Below are positions 1 to 9,478 of a DNA stretch of 64,000 bases, one piece after another. The stretch is from Methylococcales bacterium (GTDB lineage Bacteria > Pseudomonadota > Gammaproteobacteria > Methylococcales > Methylomonadaceae), in contig JAPLRZ010000050.1 in the NCBI GenBank assembly GCA_026398895.1, positions 62,001 to 126,000 on the forward strand, read 5' to 3'. Made by a program: the position numbers and the translations under genes. The notes beneath the pieces were generated by a model, which saw nothing but the letters and a program-made list of their open reading frames with translations, did no database searches and was not told where the DNA came from. Within the stretch, counting starts at the first letter, position 1; each line of letters opens with the position of its first letter.

Positions 1-984
1 GCATTGTTGTAATGACAGTAATTCCAATGTTAAAAACTTTTGACCTAGTTTTAATGACAATAATTCTAGCGCATTTTCTTTAAAAATATCAAACATTAAG
101 TTATGAAAAAGATAAACACCGTAAGTTAAATCAGACAATAAAAGAATTGTCGTGCTTACTTTAAACCTAGAGCGAAAAAACCAAGCAACCGTGAATAACA
201 AAAATCCAAGTGCTGCAAAATGATGAGGTAACCAACCCGATTGGTAACGACTGATTAGATTAAAATAATTCACAAACACCATTATTATTAATGCAAAAAA
301 CCAGCTAAAGCTTATCCAAGCTTGCTCATATAACCAAAAACCAGCTCCAAGAAATAAAAAAGGACCATAAATCAAAAAGTAGCCTTTAAATACTCCTATA
401 GCTAAACCATCGGGGAATATTGGCAATTGGTTCATCAAGCCTGTTGTTATCAGTAACACAAAAATCAACAAATGTTTTCGCACACCCCAAAAACCAGTAG
501 CCTTAAGCATAGCCATGAAAACATAGAAGACCATTTCAATACGCAGAGTCCATTCAACCCCAGTTAGTGTATAAGATGTGCCAAAAAAATCACCAATCAA
601 TAGTAATTGTGGCACTAATAAAGAAAATGAGAACCCCCAGTCTTCGTAGTGAACAATAGTTTTTTGAATTAATACAGCGGTTACATAAAGCGGATAAATA
701 CGAAAAACGCGACGAATCAAAAAGCTGCTGGTTTGTTCAAGCGATAATACTTGCGAAATAATATATCCAGAGATTAGAAAGAAAACGATAATTCCCGATC
801 CGCCTGCATAAACAAAAGGCATTAAAAGTCCAAGTAATAATTTCGGTGTTGCATGTAACTGACTATCAGCAGCAGCGGTGACAATATCATCATAAAACTG
901 ATGTCCAATTAATACACTTATAAAAGCGAAAATACGAAGATGGTCTAAAAATGCAATCCTTGTTACTTGTTTAGTATTTGACAT
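1..984 (-). CDS. Acyltransferase-3 family membrane protein, C-terminus cut by window edge
   Basis: An open frame starts at ATG 984 and runs through 328 codons to base 1 without a stop, so the C-terminus lies outside the window. The translation is a polytopic membrane protein that opens with FLDHLRIFAFISVLIGHQF and continues with FFLISGYIIS and FRIYPLY. These are the conserved Arg, His and Ser-Gly-Tyr features of the acyltransferase 3 (OafA/OatA-like) family, which O-acetylates or otherwise acylates surface sugars at the inner membrane. The start overlaps the end of the upstream membrane-protein gene by 22 bp, so it is the last visible gene of the polysaccharide operon. A role in decorating the exported glycan is inferred from context. 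Confidence 0.85.
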   Translation of the reverse strand, partial: MSNTKQVTRIAFLDHLRIFAFISVLIGHQFYDDIVTAAADSQLHATPKLLLGLLMPFVYAGGSGIIVFFLISGYIISQVLSLEQTSSFLIRRVFRIYPLYVTAVLIQKTIVHYEDWGFSFSLLVPQLLLIGDFFGTSYTLTGVEWTLRIEMVFYVFMAMLKATGFWGVRKHLLIFVLLITTGLMNQLPIFPDGLAIGVFKGYFLIYGPFLFLGAGFWLYEQAWISFSWFFALIIMVFVNYFNLISRYQSGWLPHHFAALGFLLFTVAWFFRSRFKVSTTILLLSDLTYGVYLFHNLMFDIFKENALELLSLKLGQKFLTLELLSLQQC

Positions 985-2069
985 TTTAAATTCTCTGTAT
1001 TTTCATAGCTATCCCATAATTTAAGATAAGTAAATATTATTAAAAATAACTGTATTACAAAAATAAATCGTTGTTCAGGAACAATCAGTAAGCTTTGTGC
1101 AAGTATTAAAGATAACGGAAACCATACTCGCCACAATATATCTTTTTGCTTTAAATATATGCTTGATATAACAAATACAGTAATATTTAATACCATCACT
1201 AAAGGTGAAAATATTCTTTCACTCGGCGAATTAAGATATGCTTTGCTCCACGGAACAAAACTAGAAAAATAAAACTCTATTCTTCCAGCAAGAAGATGAA
1301 CAATATCACTCCACTGTTTTTGCTTGTAGGCAGTAGGCAAGTCAAGTAGTGATGATTGCCAAGGCATTGAAGTGGCTTTCTCAAAGGGTAGGTTAATACT
1401 GGGTGGAAGAAAGATGGTATCATAGCCATAGTAATTACTTGAAAGGTGGATATCTCTCCAATACGCCACAGTTGTTGGATCAAGGAAAGCAAACACACCT
1501 GTATGTTGGTATGTTAACAAAAATTGCGGGGTAATACAGACAAAAAATAGACTCGTCAGCAAAAAATTCCGATGCGATTTTACATATAAACTTTCAATTA
1601 GAAACCAGATGACCAATATCAGCATTGGGTACAAATAGGCGGCTCTGATTAATACACTTATTCCACCTGCAAAAACAAACAACAATACATTCTTCCTGCA
1701 AAAGCCAAGTATAGCAAGTCCTGCAAAAATACCAGATGACGCATCGGTAAGATTGACTGATACCAGACCAGCAAACATTAATTCAAGTAAAATAAACACA
1801 CCACTAACTTTAATCATCAAAACCATAGAGCAGTTGCGATTGAGTATACTCCCTGATTCAGAAGCAATGAAGAGCAGCGAAAAAAACAGTAACAAAGTGT
1901 GATTAAAAGAAGCAAGACCATGAGGCATAAGTGCATTAAGAATAATCGCACCCACAGGTCTAAGGTTATCATAACAAGAAGCTATGTTATTTAAACATCT
2001 GTCACCTAATTTTGCATAGTGGTCGCTATCACAACATTGATCAAACTTCATCACATTAAAAATACTCAT
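963..2069 (-). CDS. Polytopic membrane protein of the polysaccharide locus, possible GT-C-type glycosyltransferase or polymerase
   Basis: This 368-residue protein has many hydrophobic segments from about residue 55 to the C-terminus, with one larger non-membrane loop around residues 195-265. I do not recognise a diagnostic motif. The size, topology and place next to a polyprenyl-phosphate GT2 suggest either a GT-C-type sugar transferase using a lipid-linked sugar or a Wzy-like protein, but this is inference. Its ATG at 2069 overlaps the TAA of the GT2 gene by one base (TAATG), so translational coupling is likely. The 3' end overlaps the acyltransferase gene by 22 bp. Confidence 0.75.
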   Translation of the reverse strand: MSIFNVMKFDQCCDSDHYAKLGDRCLNNIASCYDNLRPVGAIILNALMPHGLASFNHTLLLFFSLLFIASESGSILNRNCSMVLMIKVSGVFILLELMFAGLVSVNLTDASSGIFAGLAILGFCRKNVLLFVFAGGISVLIRAAYLYPMLILVIWFLIESLYVKSHRNFLLTSLFFVCITPQFLLTYQHTGVFAFLDPTTVAYWRDIHLSSNYYGYDTIFLPPSINLPFEKATSMPWQSSLLDLPTAYKQKQWSDIVHLLAGRIEFYFSSFVPWSKAYLNSPSERIFSPLVMVLNITVFVISSIYLKQKDILWRVWFPLSLILAQSLLIVPEQRFIFVIQLFLIIFTYLKLWDSYENTENLKCQILNK

Positions 2070-3019
2070 TAGTTAGGCGAGACATTAAATGATTCTGCTT
2101 TCATCACCACTGCTAATGGTCGCCGTTTAGTGTTTTCATAAGTGCGCCACGCATAATCCCCCACGATACCTAATCCAAGAGTATTAATTCCGCCAAAGAA
2201 AATAACTGTTAGCACCGTCGCCGCATAACCTGGTATTTCAATACTACCGTAAAATTTAGCCAGCAAAATAATAATGGACATCAAAATGGAAATACTTACT
2301 CCCAAAAAACCAAATAAGGTAAGTAAGCGAATGGGTAAATCGGTGAATGAAAAAATACTATCAAATAGATAGCTTATTTTTTTCTTAAATGTCCACGCAC
2401 TTTTGCCATGTTTTCTAGCGACTCGGCTATAAATGACTTCCTCACGCTTGAAGCCTAACCAAAATATTAACCCAACCAATGAAGAGTTTGCTTCTTCAAG
2501 ACTAACCAACTGGTCACGAAATACCTGATTACAGCCAAATATATCTACACCTTTTTCGGGAATATCAGAAATAACAAATTTTTTATACAGTTTCCAAAAT
2601 GTGTTTGAGGCAAACCGTGATAACACAGGGTCATCGCGATCTTCACGATGACCAACCACCACATCACAAGCACTACTGATTAATTTTTCAAGAAATTGTA
2701 AGACTAACTCTGGCGGTTCTTGCAGATCAGCCGCGATAACAGCAAAATAATCGCCCGATGCTGCAATTAGCCCTGTGCGTATTGCAGCAAAAGAGCCAAA
2801 GTTGCGCGAATGTAGCATCAATTTTGAAGCAAATAAAGCGTTAGGTAACGCGAGGTTCAACAGTTCATAGCAATTATCTGGACTGCCATCCACGACAAAC
2901 ACTACTTCTACTACTTGATTAAAATCACGCTGTGCAGTGTTTGCAATCTTGCTTAATGCGGCAAGTAAATCAGGAATGGATTCGGCGTTACGGTAAACAG
3001 GAATAATGATAGAGAGCAT
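2069..3019 (-). CDS. GT2 polyprenyl-phosphate glycosyltransferase (GtrB/ArnC/DPM1-like)
   Basis: The protein has an N-terminal GT-A fold beginning MLSIIIPVYR, a nucleotide-sugar segment with FVVDGSPDNC, and ADLQEPPE as the metal-binding acidic motif. Two hydrophobic helices near the C-terminus follow. This is the layout of bactoprenol/dolichyl-phosphate sugar transferases, which charge a polyprenyl phosphate at the inner membrane face. A TTG start at 3031 would add four residues, but the ATG at 3019 is preferred: GGAAAG lies just upstream and the resulting one-base TAATG overlap with the aminotransferase gene repeats the junction seen at the other end of this gene. The downstream membrane protein may use the lipid-linked sugar made here (inference). 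Confidence 0.88.
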   Translation of the reverse strand: MLSIIIPVYRNAESIPDLLAALSKIANTAQRDFNQVVEVVFVVDGSPDNCYELLNLALPNALFASKLMLHSRNFGSFAAIRTGLIAASGDYFAVIAADLQEPPELVLQFLEKLISSACDVVVGHREDRDDPVLSRFASNTFWKLYKKFVISDIPEKGVDIFGCNQVFRDQLVSLEEANSSLVGLIFWLGFKREEVIYSRVARKHGKSAWTFKKKISYLFDSIFSFTDLPIRLLTLFGFLGVSISILMSIIILLAKFYGSIEIPGYAATVLTVIFFGGINTLGLGIVGDYAWRTYENTKRRPLAVVMKAESFNVSPN

Positions 3020-4116
3020 TACACTTTCCAAGTGTTGATACTGTTGATAATTACGTCCACTTCAGCATGTGTCATCTCTGGAAAGCATGGTAAAGTCAAT
3101 ACTTGATTACATTGCTGTTCTGTGACTATTTTACTCACTTCAGAAAACAAATGCGCACAAGCAGGTTGCTGATAATCAGGAATGGGGTAGTGAATATCAC
3201 TTGGAATTCCAGCGGCAGCGAGGTGTTGTTTTAGAGAGCCTCTATCTGTTGTTTTAATGACATATAGATGTGCAACGTATTCCTCACCGTGTACTATTGG
3301 AGTCACAATTTTTTCGTGGCAAATCCCTTTAGAGTATCGTGACGCAATTTCACGGCGACGTGTATTCCAGTTATCCAACAAAGGTAGCATAATTCTTAGT
3401 ATTGCTGCCTGCATTTCATCTAACCGACTATTGCGTCCTCCAGCTAAGGTGGCATGGTATTTAGATTCCCATCCATACTGGCGCAACTGCCGAACACATT
3501 GTGCTAAATCATTGCGATTAGTGACGATTGCGCCACCATCACCCAAAGCACCCAAATTTTTGGTAGGATAAAAACTAAAGCAACCGATGTCGCCAAATGA
3601 TCCTGCTTTTTTTCCATTCAGCACTGCGCCATGTGCTTGTGCGCAATCTTCTATAACAGGAATATTTTTACTGTTAGCTAATTGTACAAGCTGTAAAACA
3701 TCTGCTAATAAACCGTATAAATGCGTAATTACGATAGCATCAATTTTCTGAGTAGATATTAAATGAATAGCATCCGTGACATCTATCAACAAGCTGTCAG
3801 GGTGTATATCGGCATAGACAGGTGTAGCCCCAGTTGCTAGTATCGCTGCCGTGCTGTACATTCCTGCATTGGCAACGGTTAATACGTTGCTGTTCTGTCC
3901 TATGTTAAGAGATCGTAGTGCAAGCTCCAAGGCATCCGTACCATTACCTAATGTTACACAGTAATCAACGCCACAATAATCGGCAAATTCTTTTTCAAAA
4001 GCAGCTACTTCGAGTCCAAGGACAAACCATCCGCTTGCAATAACACGATAAACAGAATGCTCAATCGCAGATGCAATTGGAGTAATATGACGATTTAGGT
4101 CATTAATAGATTTCAT
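3019..4116 (-). CDS. DegT/DnrJ/EryC1/StrS-family sugar aminotransferase
   Basis: This is a 365-residue PLP-dependent nucleotide-sugar aminotransferase. VIEDCAQAHG (Asp157) contacts the PLP ring nitrogen and FSFYPTKNLGALGDGGA carries the Schiff-base Lys186. NGTDALELAL near residue 58 is the usual phosphate-binding region. Such enzymes transaminate 3- or 4-keto dTDP or UDP sugars to make amino-deoxy sugars for surface glycans; the exact substrate cannot be read from the sequence. No dTDP-sugar isomerase or N-acetyltransferase is adjacent except the hexapeptide acyltransferase further upstream (8943-9476), which might act on the amino sugar (inference). It is the first gene of the left-hand sub-operon, after a 194-bp gap. 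Confidence 0.92.
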   Translation of the reverse strand: MKSINDLNRHITPIASAIEHSVYRVIASGWFVLGLEVAAFEKEFADYCGVDYCVTLGNGTDALELALRSLNIGQNSNVLTVANAGMYSTAAILATGATPVYADIHPDSLLIDVTDAIHLISTQKIDAIVITHLYGLLADVLQLVQLANSKNIPVIEDCAQAHGAVLNGKKAGSFGDIGCFSFYPTKNLGALGDGGAIVTNRNDLAQCVRQLRQYGWESKYHATLAGGRNSRLDEMQAAILRIMLPLLDNWNTRRREIASRYSKGICHEKIVTPIVHGEEYVAHLYVIKTTDRGSLKQHLAAAGIPSDIHYPIPDYQQPACAHLFSEVSKIVTEQQCNQVLTLPCFPEMTHAEVDVIINSINTWKV

Positions 4117-4310
4117 TTTTATATGTACCTTTTAAATATCAACTGATGTTACACGCCTTTGACGAAAAATCAATTAGTTACAACAATACAATTTACTATA
4201 CTTAATTAATTTTTCTGGATGCCTAGTAACACCAGATATTAATGTAAACATAAACAAATTTGTTCAAAACAATGAACTTAATTTAGTTATTATACATGGA
4301 TACCTAAGAT

Positions 4311-5234
4311 TTATGAGCGAACGATGATTGCATTTTGTTCGTTGACCGTACGTTCAGCTAATAGCAATCGATCTACTGAACAACCTATACTTCCTTTTGA
4401 CAAAGAAATAAAGAATTCGGGTCCTATAGTTTCATGGAATGAATTTTCTCGTAGGTGAATAGCACCTATTTCAAAAAGATCATTCATGATTAATCTAAAA
4501 CTAGAGGGTGTGAATTGCCAAGCATGAATGTCGTAAAATTTATCATGTTGCTGTAATTCTTCAAATACAGCTTTAGCATCGTTCAATGGTCGAAAAAAAG
4601 ATAAAGATCCACTATCACCATTTTTCCATGCGATTGCCCCATCTCTTAGACAGTTGTATGCAATTTCATCGAAGACCTGTCCTGGCGTATGTCGCTGACG
4701 TTTTTCTAAATGGGCTTGTAATATTTGCCCTGTCGTTGAATACGAGCGAAGACAGTCAAATGCAAATCGTTTGTCAGGAACAGCAAGCACTAAAACACCA
4801 TCGTCATTTAAAAGCTGTTCACAATCAGAAATGAAGCCAAGAAAATCGGTAGTATGTTCAACCACATGTGAAGCGATGATGTAGTCATAGTGTCGGTGTT
4901 TACCTATTAAATTAAGTATTGATCCACCATCAGAAATATAGTCAACCTCCTCAATCTTTAATAAATCAACATTTGGTGCACCTTTATATTTTTCTCGGAG
5001 ATTAGCAGCAGACAAATGATCAAGTATCTCAACATTGTATCCATCTGCTTTTGGAACGAGTGGATTAAAGCTAGGACCAATTTCCAAACCTAATCCTGTT
5101 GCATCGAAAAGAGAAAATAACAGGTCTTTTCGACTTGGTTCGGCTTGACTTGGTTCAGTTTGATGATTAATTTGGGGTTTTATTGTATCTATTATCTTGT
5201 TTTTCAATATTTGGAAAATATTCAGATTTGACAT
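4311..5234 (-). CDS. SAM-dependent class I methyltransferase
   Basis: The 307-residue protein has a Rossmann methyltransferase core: GLEIGPSFNPL at about residues 51-61 is SAM motif I, DYIIASHVVEHTTDF is the motif around the acidic/His pair seen in Methyltransf_11/23 proteins, and GVLVLAVPDKRFAF is the post-core strand. Proteins of this type in polysaccharide loci often methylate a terminal sugar or act in chain-length control, but no substrate can be assigned. The N-terminus contains a short duplicated Pro-Ser-Glu-rich stretch. It sits 59 bp downstream of the glycosyltransferase gene in the same direction. Confidence 0.82.
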   Translation of the reverse strand: MSNLNIFQILKNKIIDTIKPQINHQTEPSQAEPSRKDLLFSLFDATGLGLEIGPSFNPLVPKADGYNVEILDHLSAANLREKYKGAPNVDLLKIEEVDYISDGGSILNLIGKHRHYDYIIASHVVEHTTDFLGFISDCEQLLNDDGVLVLAVPDKRFAFDCLRSYSTTGQILQAHLEKRQRHTPGQVFDEIAYNCLRDGAIAWKNGDSGSLSFFRPLNDAKAVFEELQQHDKFYDIHAWQFTPSSFRLIMNDLFEIGAIHLRENSFHETIGPEFFISLSKGSIGCSVDRLLLAERTVNEQNAIIVRS

Positions 5235-5293
5235 AAATTACGCTTTATAACTAAAAATCGCCACAATTGGCAGGGAAATTAACTTCGTGGAGA

Positions 5294-6460
5294 TTAAAGT
5301 CCAAGCGCGTTAATTATTTTTTTATACTGGTTAGACCAAGCATACTTTGAATTTGCATCTGCAAAAGCAGTTGAAGCCATGTCTGGATACGAACTGATAT
5401 TTTCTATTGCTTTCTGAATAACTGTTGTCCATTGATGTGCTTGGGCAATATATCCATTTTTTCCATCTTGGATTGCTGTGGCGTAAGTGTAGGAGGGTGA
5501 AGCTATACTTAACGTACCAACAATTGCAGATTCAAAGTATTTAAGTTCAGATTTGCAATTAGTGAACACGTTAGACTGCAAGGGCATTAAATTGAATTCG
5601 ACGCTACTAACCAATCGTTGTAAATTAACATAATCTTGAAATGGTTGGTATTTGATCCTATCACCAAATTTGCTCAACGTAGAGCCTACTTCGATATATC
5701 CCACAACCATAAGCTCAACTCTTGGATCATTATCCATTACTTGTTCTAAAGCAGATGTAATAATTGCATAATCCAAATTATGAGAGGGCGAACCACTAAA
5801 ATAGCCAAGAGAAATTGTATCATTTCTTGCGAATCCCGATGCTTCCTTGCTACGAAAAATATCTTCGGAAAGAACCAATTGTTCATTATTTATAAAATTA
5901 GGAACTACGCTTACTGGCAACCCTGAAAACTCTACGATTCTATTAGCTAAATAGTCATTAGTTGTAATAGCACTATCGCACAAACGTAGCGTCTCGCCCA
6001 TTCGACTAAGATAGGAAAACCAATAATCCCATAACGCTGGGTTATCGGTATCTTGATCAAGGGTGTTAATAATTAGGTGTGCATAGTTGGTATTAAAAAC
6101 AAAGTCATCTATATCAAATAATACCCGCTTACCTCGAATTCGAAATTTTGTTATTAACTGATTAATTCTATGACAATAACGAGATCGACAAATAACCAGT
6201 ACATCAGCGAGATTAGCAATCTCGTCAAAGAAGTGCAAATCATCTAAAAAGAAATAACTGGCCGAAATATTGCAATTTTGTTCATTATTTAGTACTTGTA
6301 CCATGTTGTAAGCACGGTATCGGAAAGTGCTATTGTTAGCTGTTTCATAAAAATAAGCGACTCGATATTTCCCGCGTGCAAGTGTTTTAATCCTCTCATG
6401 TAGTGAAATATTCCAAGGATCAGAATATGGTATCGCTGCACGGTTAGCAGTAAACATCAT
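5294..6460 (-). CDS. Glycosyltransferase, GT-B fold (GT4-like)
   Basis: This is a 388-residue protein. Its N-terminal half has VAYFYETANNSTFRYRAYNM and VLFDIDDFVF, typical of a family of GT-B sugar transferases found in O-antigen loci. The C-terminal half has LGYFSGSPSHNLDY followed by a region (SELKYFESAIVGTLSIASP, then NGYIAQ) that resembles the nucleotide-sugar site of GT4 enzymes. It probably adds a sugar to the growing polysaccharide on the cytoplasmic side. The ATG at 6460 overlaps the TGA of the upstream 790-residue protein as ATGA, so the two are translationally coupled. Confidence 0.82.
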   Translation of the reverse strand: MMFTANRAAIPYSDPWNISLHERIKTLARGKYRVAYFYETANNSTFRYRAYNMVQVLNNEQNCNISASYFFLDDLHFFDEIANLADVLVICRSRYCHRINQLITKFRIRGKRVLFDIDDFVFNTNYAHLIINTLDQDTDNPALWDYWFSYLSRMGETLRLCDSAITTNDYLANRIVEFSGLPVSVVPNFINNEQLVLSEDIFRSKEASGFARNDTISLGYFSGSPSHNLDYAIITSALEQVMDNDPRVELMVVGYIEVGSTLSKFGDRIKYQPFQDYVNLQRLVSSVEFNLMPLQSNVFTNCKSELKYFESAIVGTLSIASPSYTYATAIQDGKNGYIAQAHQWTTVIQKAIENISSYPDMASTAFADANSKYAWSNQYKKIINALGL

Positions 6461-8829
6461 AGTTCCCCAGATAATTGCTGAATGATTTCATCTAGTGCTT
6501 GATGCCAGTCAGTGAGAAGCCCATTGTTATGATAATTTTGCTCACGAACATTAGAATCCATTGCAATGGTTACAGCTTTTCGAAGTGCTTCAACGAGGGT
6601 ATCGCAGTCAGCAGCCGCGCAAATTAGATTTGCTGAGTAACAGCTCAAATCACGTTTATTGGCAAATTGATTGGTAACCACCACGGCACCACTTGCTACT
6701 AAATCAAGAGGGGGATAACTAGGGTGCGGGGTATACATCAGACTCAGCCCAAGATCGATTGTACCCACCAAATCGGCATATTCTGACCACGTTAGGTTCT
6801 GGCATTTTGTAGGCACATATCCATTACCGAATGTTATGTTTGGTATGTCTTTGCCAACAAGGTAAATTTCCCATAGATCAAGATCAATAATCTGCTGTAA
6901 AACTGCTTGTTCAATAACCTCAATCCCCAGATAGAAAAGATTACGTTGATTGTTGGGGCGGGCATAGAAGAAAAATTTATGTTTTTCGTTTTGATCCTTT
7001 GGTCTGGGGTGAAAAATCTGACTAGGAAAGGCAGGTTCAAACCATGTTGCTTGCAAGGAAATATTATCAAAACCATCCTGAACAAAATGGTCGAATAACA
7101 ATTTCGTATTTATTATAAAACGTATATCACGGTTACGCAGAATCGTTTCACATCTGAACCGTTCATCACCAAACGAATAAAACATTCGCTCATCTTCTTG
7201 CAACAAATAAATTATTTTGTCGTTAGGTACACTCGGTAAAGTAGCGGCGGTAGTCCACCATGAAGTAGTTATAAATAAATCATTTTTAGTAATATCAAGT
7301 TCATATTTTTGATCCCAAAACGCCGCGAATTTGAACTGTACTTCGTGATTTAGCTTTATTCCGTAAAGAGATAAAATATGATCAACATTTTCGGGTTTAG
7401 CGCGTTCGGTACGCGTAATAATCCGCAATTGTGCATTCAATTTATTTGCAAGAAGTGCCGTAAAAATCAGGGTAGTACCTACTCCACCGAATAAACTACC
7501 ACTACTGATACTGTCAGTCACAATATTTACACGGTGTATCTGTGACTGTGACTCTGGCAAAAAATAAGTACGCAAAGGCGTAACGGACTGAAAGCAGGTA
7601 TGGGAAATTTGCGTAGCGTTTGTAATTATATTGTTGGACTCTGAATTTCTTCCTACATTCATATCTACCGTAGCCAAAGTTATTTTTCTTCGATTGCTGA
7701 TACGTTGCTTTACACCGCTCCAACCTTCTTGTGAAAAAACTCGCCATACTTTCTTGATGTTTACAATAACACCACCAGAGCGGATAACACTTAGTATCGA
7801 TTTAATAGATCTAACAATATTTTTTACTTTTAGCGATATATAACGCATAGGTGCTGTTATGCGCCAACTTGAACTCCCTCGAATATCTTTTAATGCCTCG
7901 TTGTAGATTTGATTGAGGTTAGCAATGTGAGCATCACGTTCAGCTACGAGTTGATTAAGGTTAGCAATGTGAGTATCACGTTCAGCAGCGGCTTGATTGA
8001 GGGCTTGATTGAGGTTCCTAATGTGAGTATCACGTTCAGCAGCGGCTTTATTAAGGTTGACAATGTGGTTATCACGTTCAACAGCAGCTTGGTTGAGGTT
8101 GACAATGTGTTGCTTCAGTTGGTTTAATTCAGAACGCTCAAACTGTCTCGAACCCAACGCAGCAAAATAGCTTATCAATTGTTGCTTGTCTGAGGAGTTG
8201 GGTTGAAGCCAGTCCAATTTTTTATCATCTGGTGCATTGTTTAACTGCAACACTCCAAGCCCGTGAGAATGAACAAACTCCAAATTATTTGGATAACGCA
8301 CTTGAAGCTCTTCCCATAATTTCCACACACCAAAATTGCGTTCACGAACATTCGTGTCGTGAAACATAACTACAGCACCAGATGCAAGTTTGGGCAGCCA
8401 TGTTTCAAAATCATGACGAACAGCTTCATAAGTATGCAGTCCATCAATGTGTAGCAACTCTATTGATTCATCGGCAAAATAAGTTGCGGCATCATCAAAC
8501 GTCATTCGCAATAGCCGAGAGAACCCAACATAATGCTCCTGATGATACGCATCAACTTGGGCAAAAACTTCATCATTGTAATACTCTGAATGTTCATCTC
8601 CTTGCCATGTATCAACGGCATAACATTTTGTTGAAATACCAGTTTCGGCAACTGCTTGGCAGAATGAAAAGTATGAATGTCCGTAATGAGTACCTAACTC
8701 GACAAATATTTTAGGCGAGACTTCTTGTGTCACCCACGAGGCAAAAGGCAAATGCCCTAACCAAGCACTGGGAGATTGAAGTAAGTTTGGGGTAAATGAG
8801 GCTGCTGGAATTAGATTATTTTGGTTCAT
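6457..8829 (-). CDS. Fusion protein: class I methyltransferase, coiled-coil repeats, WsaF-like glycosyltransferase
   Basis: Three parts are visible in 790 residues. Residues ~40-190 are a Methyltransf_24-like domain (FVELGTHYGHSYFSF; LLHIDGLHTYEAV; VVMFHDTN). Residues ~241-316 are near-identical 14-residue units of the pattern LNQxxAERDxHIxN, a predicted coiled coil. Residues ~425-790 are a GT-B glycosyltransferase that resembles rhamnosyltransferase WsaF (FGGVGTTLIFTALLANKL; YLLQEDERMFYSFGDE; SYPPLDLVASGAVVVTNQF). A short SSWRITAPMRYI linker, common in O-antigen glycosyltransferases, follows the repeats. The protein probably extends and caps or methylates one glycan chain, with the coiled coil as spacer or chain-length ruler, as in WbdD/WbdA systems (inference). 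Confidence 0.85.
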   Translation of the reverse strand: MNQNNLIPAASFTPNLLQSPSAWLGHLPFASWVTQEVSPKIFVELGTHYGHSYFSFCQAVAETGISTKCYAVDTWQGDEHSEYYNDEVFAQVDAYHQEHYVGFSRLLRMTFDDAATYFADESIELLHIDGLHTYEAVRHDFETWLPKLASGAVVMFHDTNVRERNFGVWKLWEELQVRYPNNLEFVHSHGLGVLQLNNAPDDKKLDWLQPNSSDKQQLISYFAALGSRQFERSELNQLKQHIVNLNQAAVERDNHIVNLNKAAAERDTHIRNLNQALNQAAAERDTHIANLNQLVAERDAHIANLNQIYNEALKDIRGSSSWRITAPMRYISLKVKNIVRSIKSILSVIRSGGVIVNIKKVWRVFSQEGWSGVKQRISNRRKITLATVDMNVGRNSESNNIITNATQISHTCFQSVTPLRTYFLPESQSQIHRVNIVTDSISSGSLFGGVGTTLIFTALLANKLNAQLRIITRTERAKPENVDHILSLYGIKLNHEVQFKFAAFWDQKYELDITKNDLFITTSWWTTAATLPSVPNDKIIYLLQEDERMFYSFGDERFRCETILRNRDIRFIINTKLLFDHFVQDGFDNISLQATWFEPAFPSQIFHPRPKDQNEKHKFFFYARPNNQRNLFYLGIEVIEQAVLQQIIDLDLWEIYLVGKDIPNITFGNGYVPTKCQNLTWSEYADLVGTIDLGLSLMYTPHPSYPPLDLVASGAVVVTNQFANKRDLSCYSANLICAAADCDTLVEALRKAVTIAMDSNVREQNYHNNGLLTDWHQALDEIIQQLSGEL
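7882..8109. repeat. In-frame tandem repeats coding a coiled-coil ruler
   Basis: About five units of 42 bp (one enlarged by 12 bp) encode 14-residue blocks LNQ..AERD.HI.N within the 790-residue fusion protein. The unit length is a multiple of three, so gain or loss of a unit keeps the frame and changes only the coiled-coil length. Confidence 0.85.
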
Positions 8830-8942
8830 GATGGTTATAAATTTTGTTATGACTCAAATTGGTAATGATGAGCTGCGAGTGCTGTATAAGGGGTCAATAA
8901 ATATATTGTCTGGTACGCAATCACTCAAGTTTTCATCGCTAT

Positions 8943-9476
8943 CTAAAGTTTGTCTATATTTGTGGAACACAGCAAGGGTATGTTTGTTTTAATTTTATTT
9001 GCATCCCACTCCCACCAACGAATTACAAGTAACTTTTCAATCATGATTGATGAAAAACGATACCGAACTACTTTGGCTGGATTGCCTGCGACTATTGCAT
9101 ATGGTGGGACATCTGTAGTCACCACAGCACCTGCGCCTATTACAGCTCCATCTCCTATGGTTAACCCCGAAAGTATTATTGCTCGAAAACCAATCCAAAC
9201 ATCGTTGCCGATTTTTGTTTCACCTTTTGAAGAGGGGTGTCCGTCCATACCTGCTAAAGGGTCACCGAATGCTATGCGTAAGGGGAAAGTTGTCACCCAA
9301 TCAGTTCGATGTTCTCCACCACCAAATATCACTACCTCATCCGCAATTGAGCAAAATGCCCCAATATGGACACGCTCTGAATCGTCCCATAACATAAATT
9401 GAGGATTGCCATAAGTATATTGTCCTACAGAGACGCGCAGATCAGTTGGAATCAACTCAGGAATTTTAGACAGCAT
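8943..9476 (-). CDS. Hexapeptide-repeat (left-handed beta-helix) acyltransferase, CatB/Vat-like
   Basis: The protein has 177 residues. The hexapeptide ladder is clear: [30 protein letters not shown], then [52 protein letters not shown]. The His in GGEHRTDW is the likely catalytic base of xenobiotic acetyltransferase-type enzymes. In a polysaccharide locus it most likely O- or N-acetylates a sugar using acetyl-CoA. Only two bases separate it from the stop of the upstream ABC ATPase gene. It is not likely to be a resistance gene despite its family resemblance. Confidence 0.88.
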   Translation of the reverse strand: MLSKIPELIPTDLRVSVGQYTYGNPQFMLWDDSERVHIGAFCSIADEVVIFGGGEHRTDWVTTFPLRIAFGDPLAGMDGHPSSKGETKIGNDVWIGFRAIILSGLTIGDGAVIGAGAVVTTDVPPYAIVAGNPAKVVRYRFSSIMIEKLLVIRWWEWDANKIKTNIPLLCSTNIDKL

Positions 9477-9478
9477 GA

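Noticed and set aside
7882-8109. Regularly spaced repeats resembling a CRISPR array
   Set aside because: The repeats are contiguous, in frame and code a coiled coil; there are no spacers or cas genes.
8943-9476. Chloramphenicol or streptogramin acetyltransferase (resistance gene)
   Set aside because: The fold is shared, but the gene is embedded in a polysaccharide export operon, so sugar acylation is more likely.
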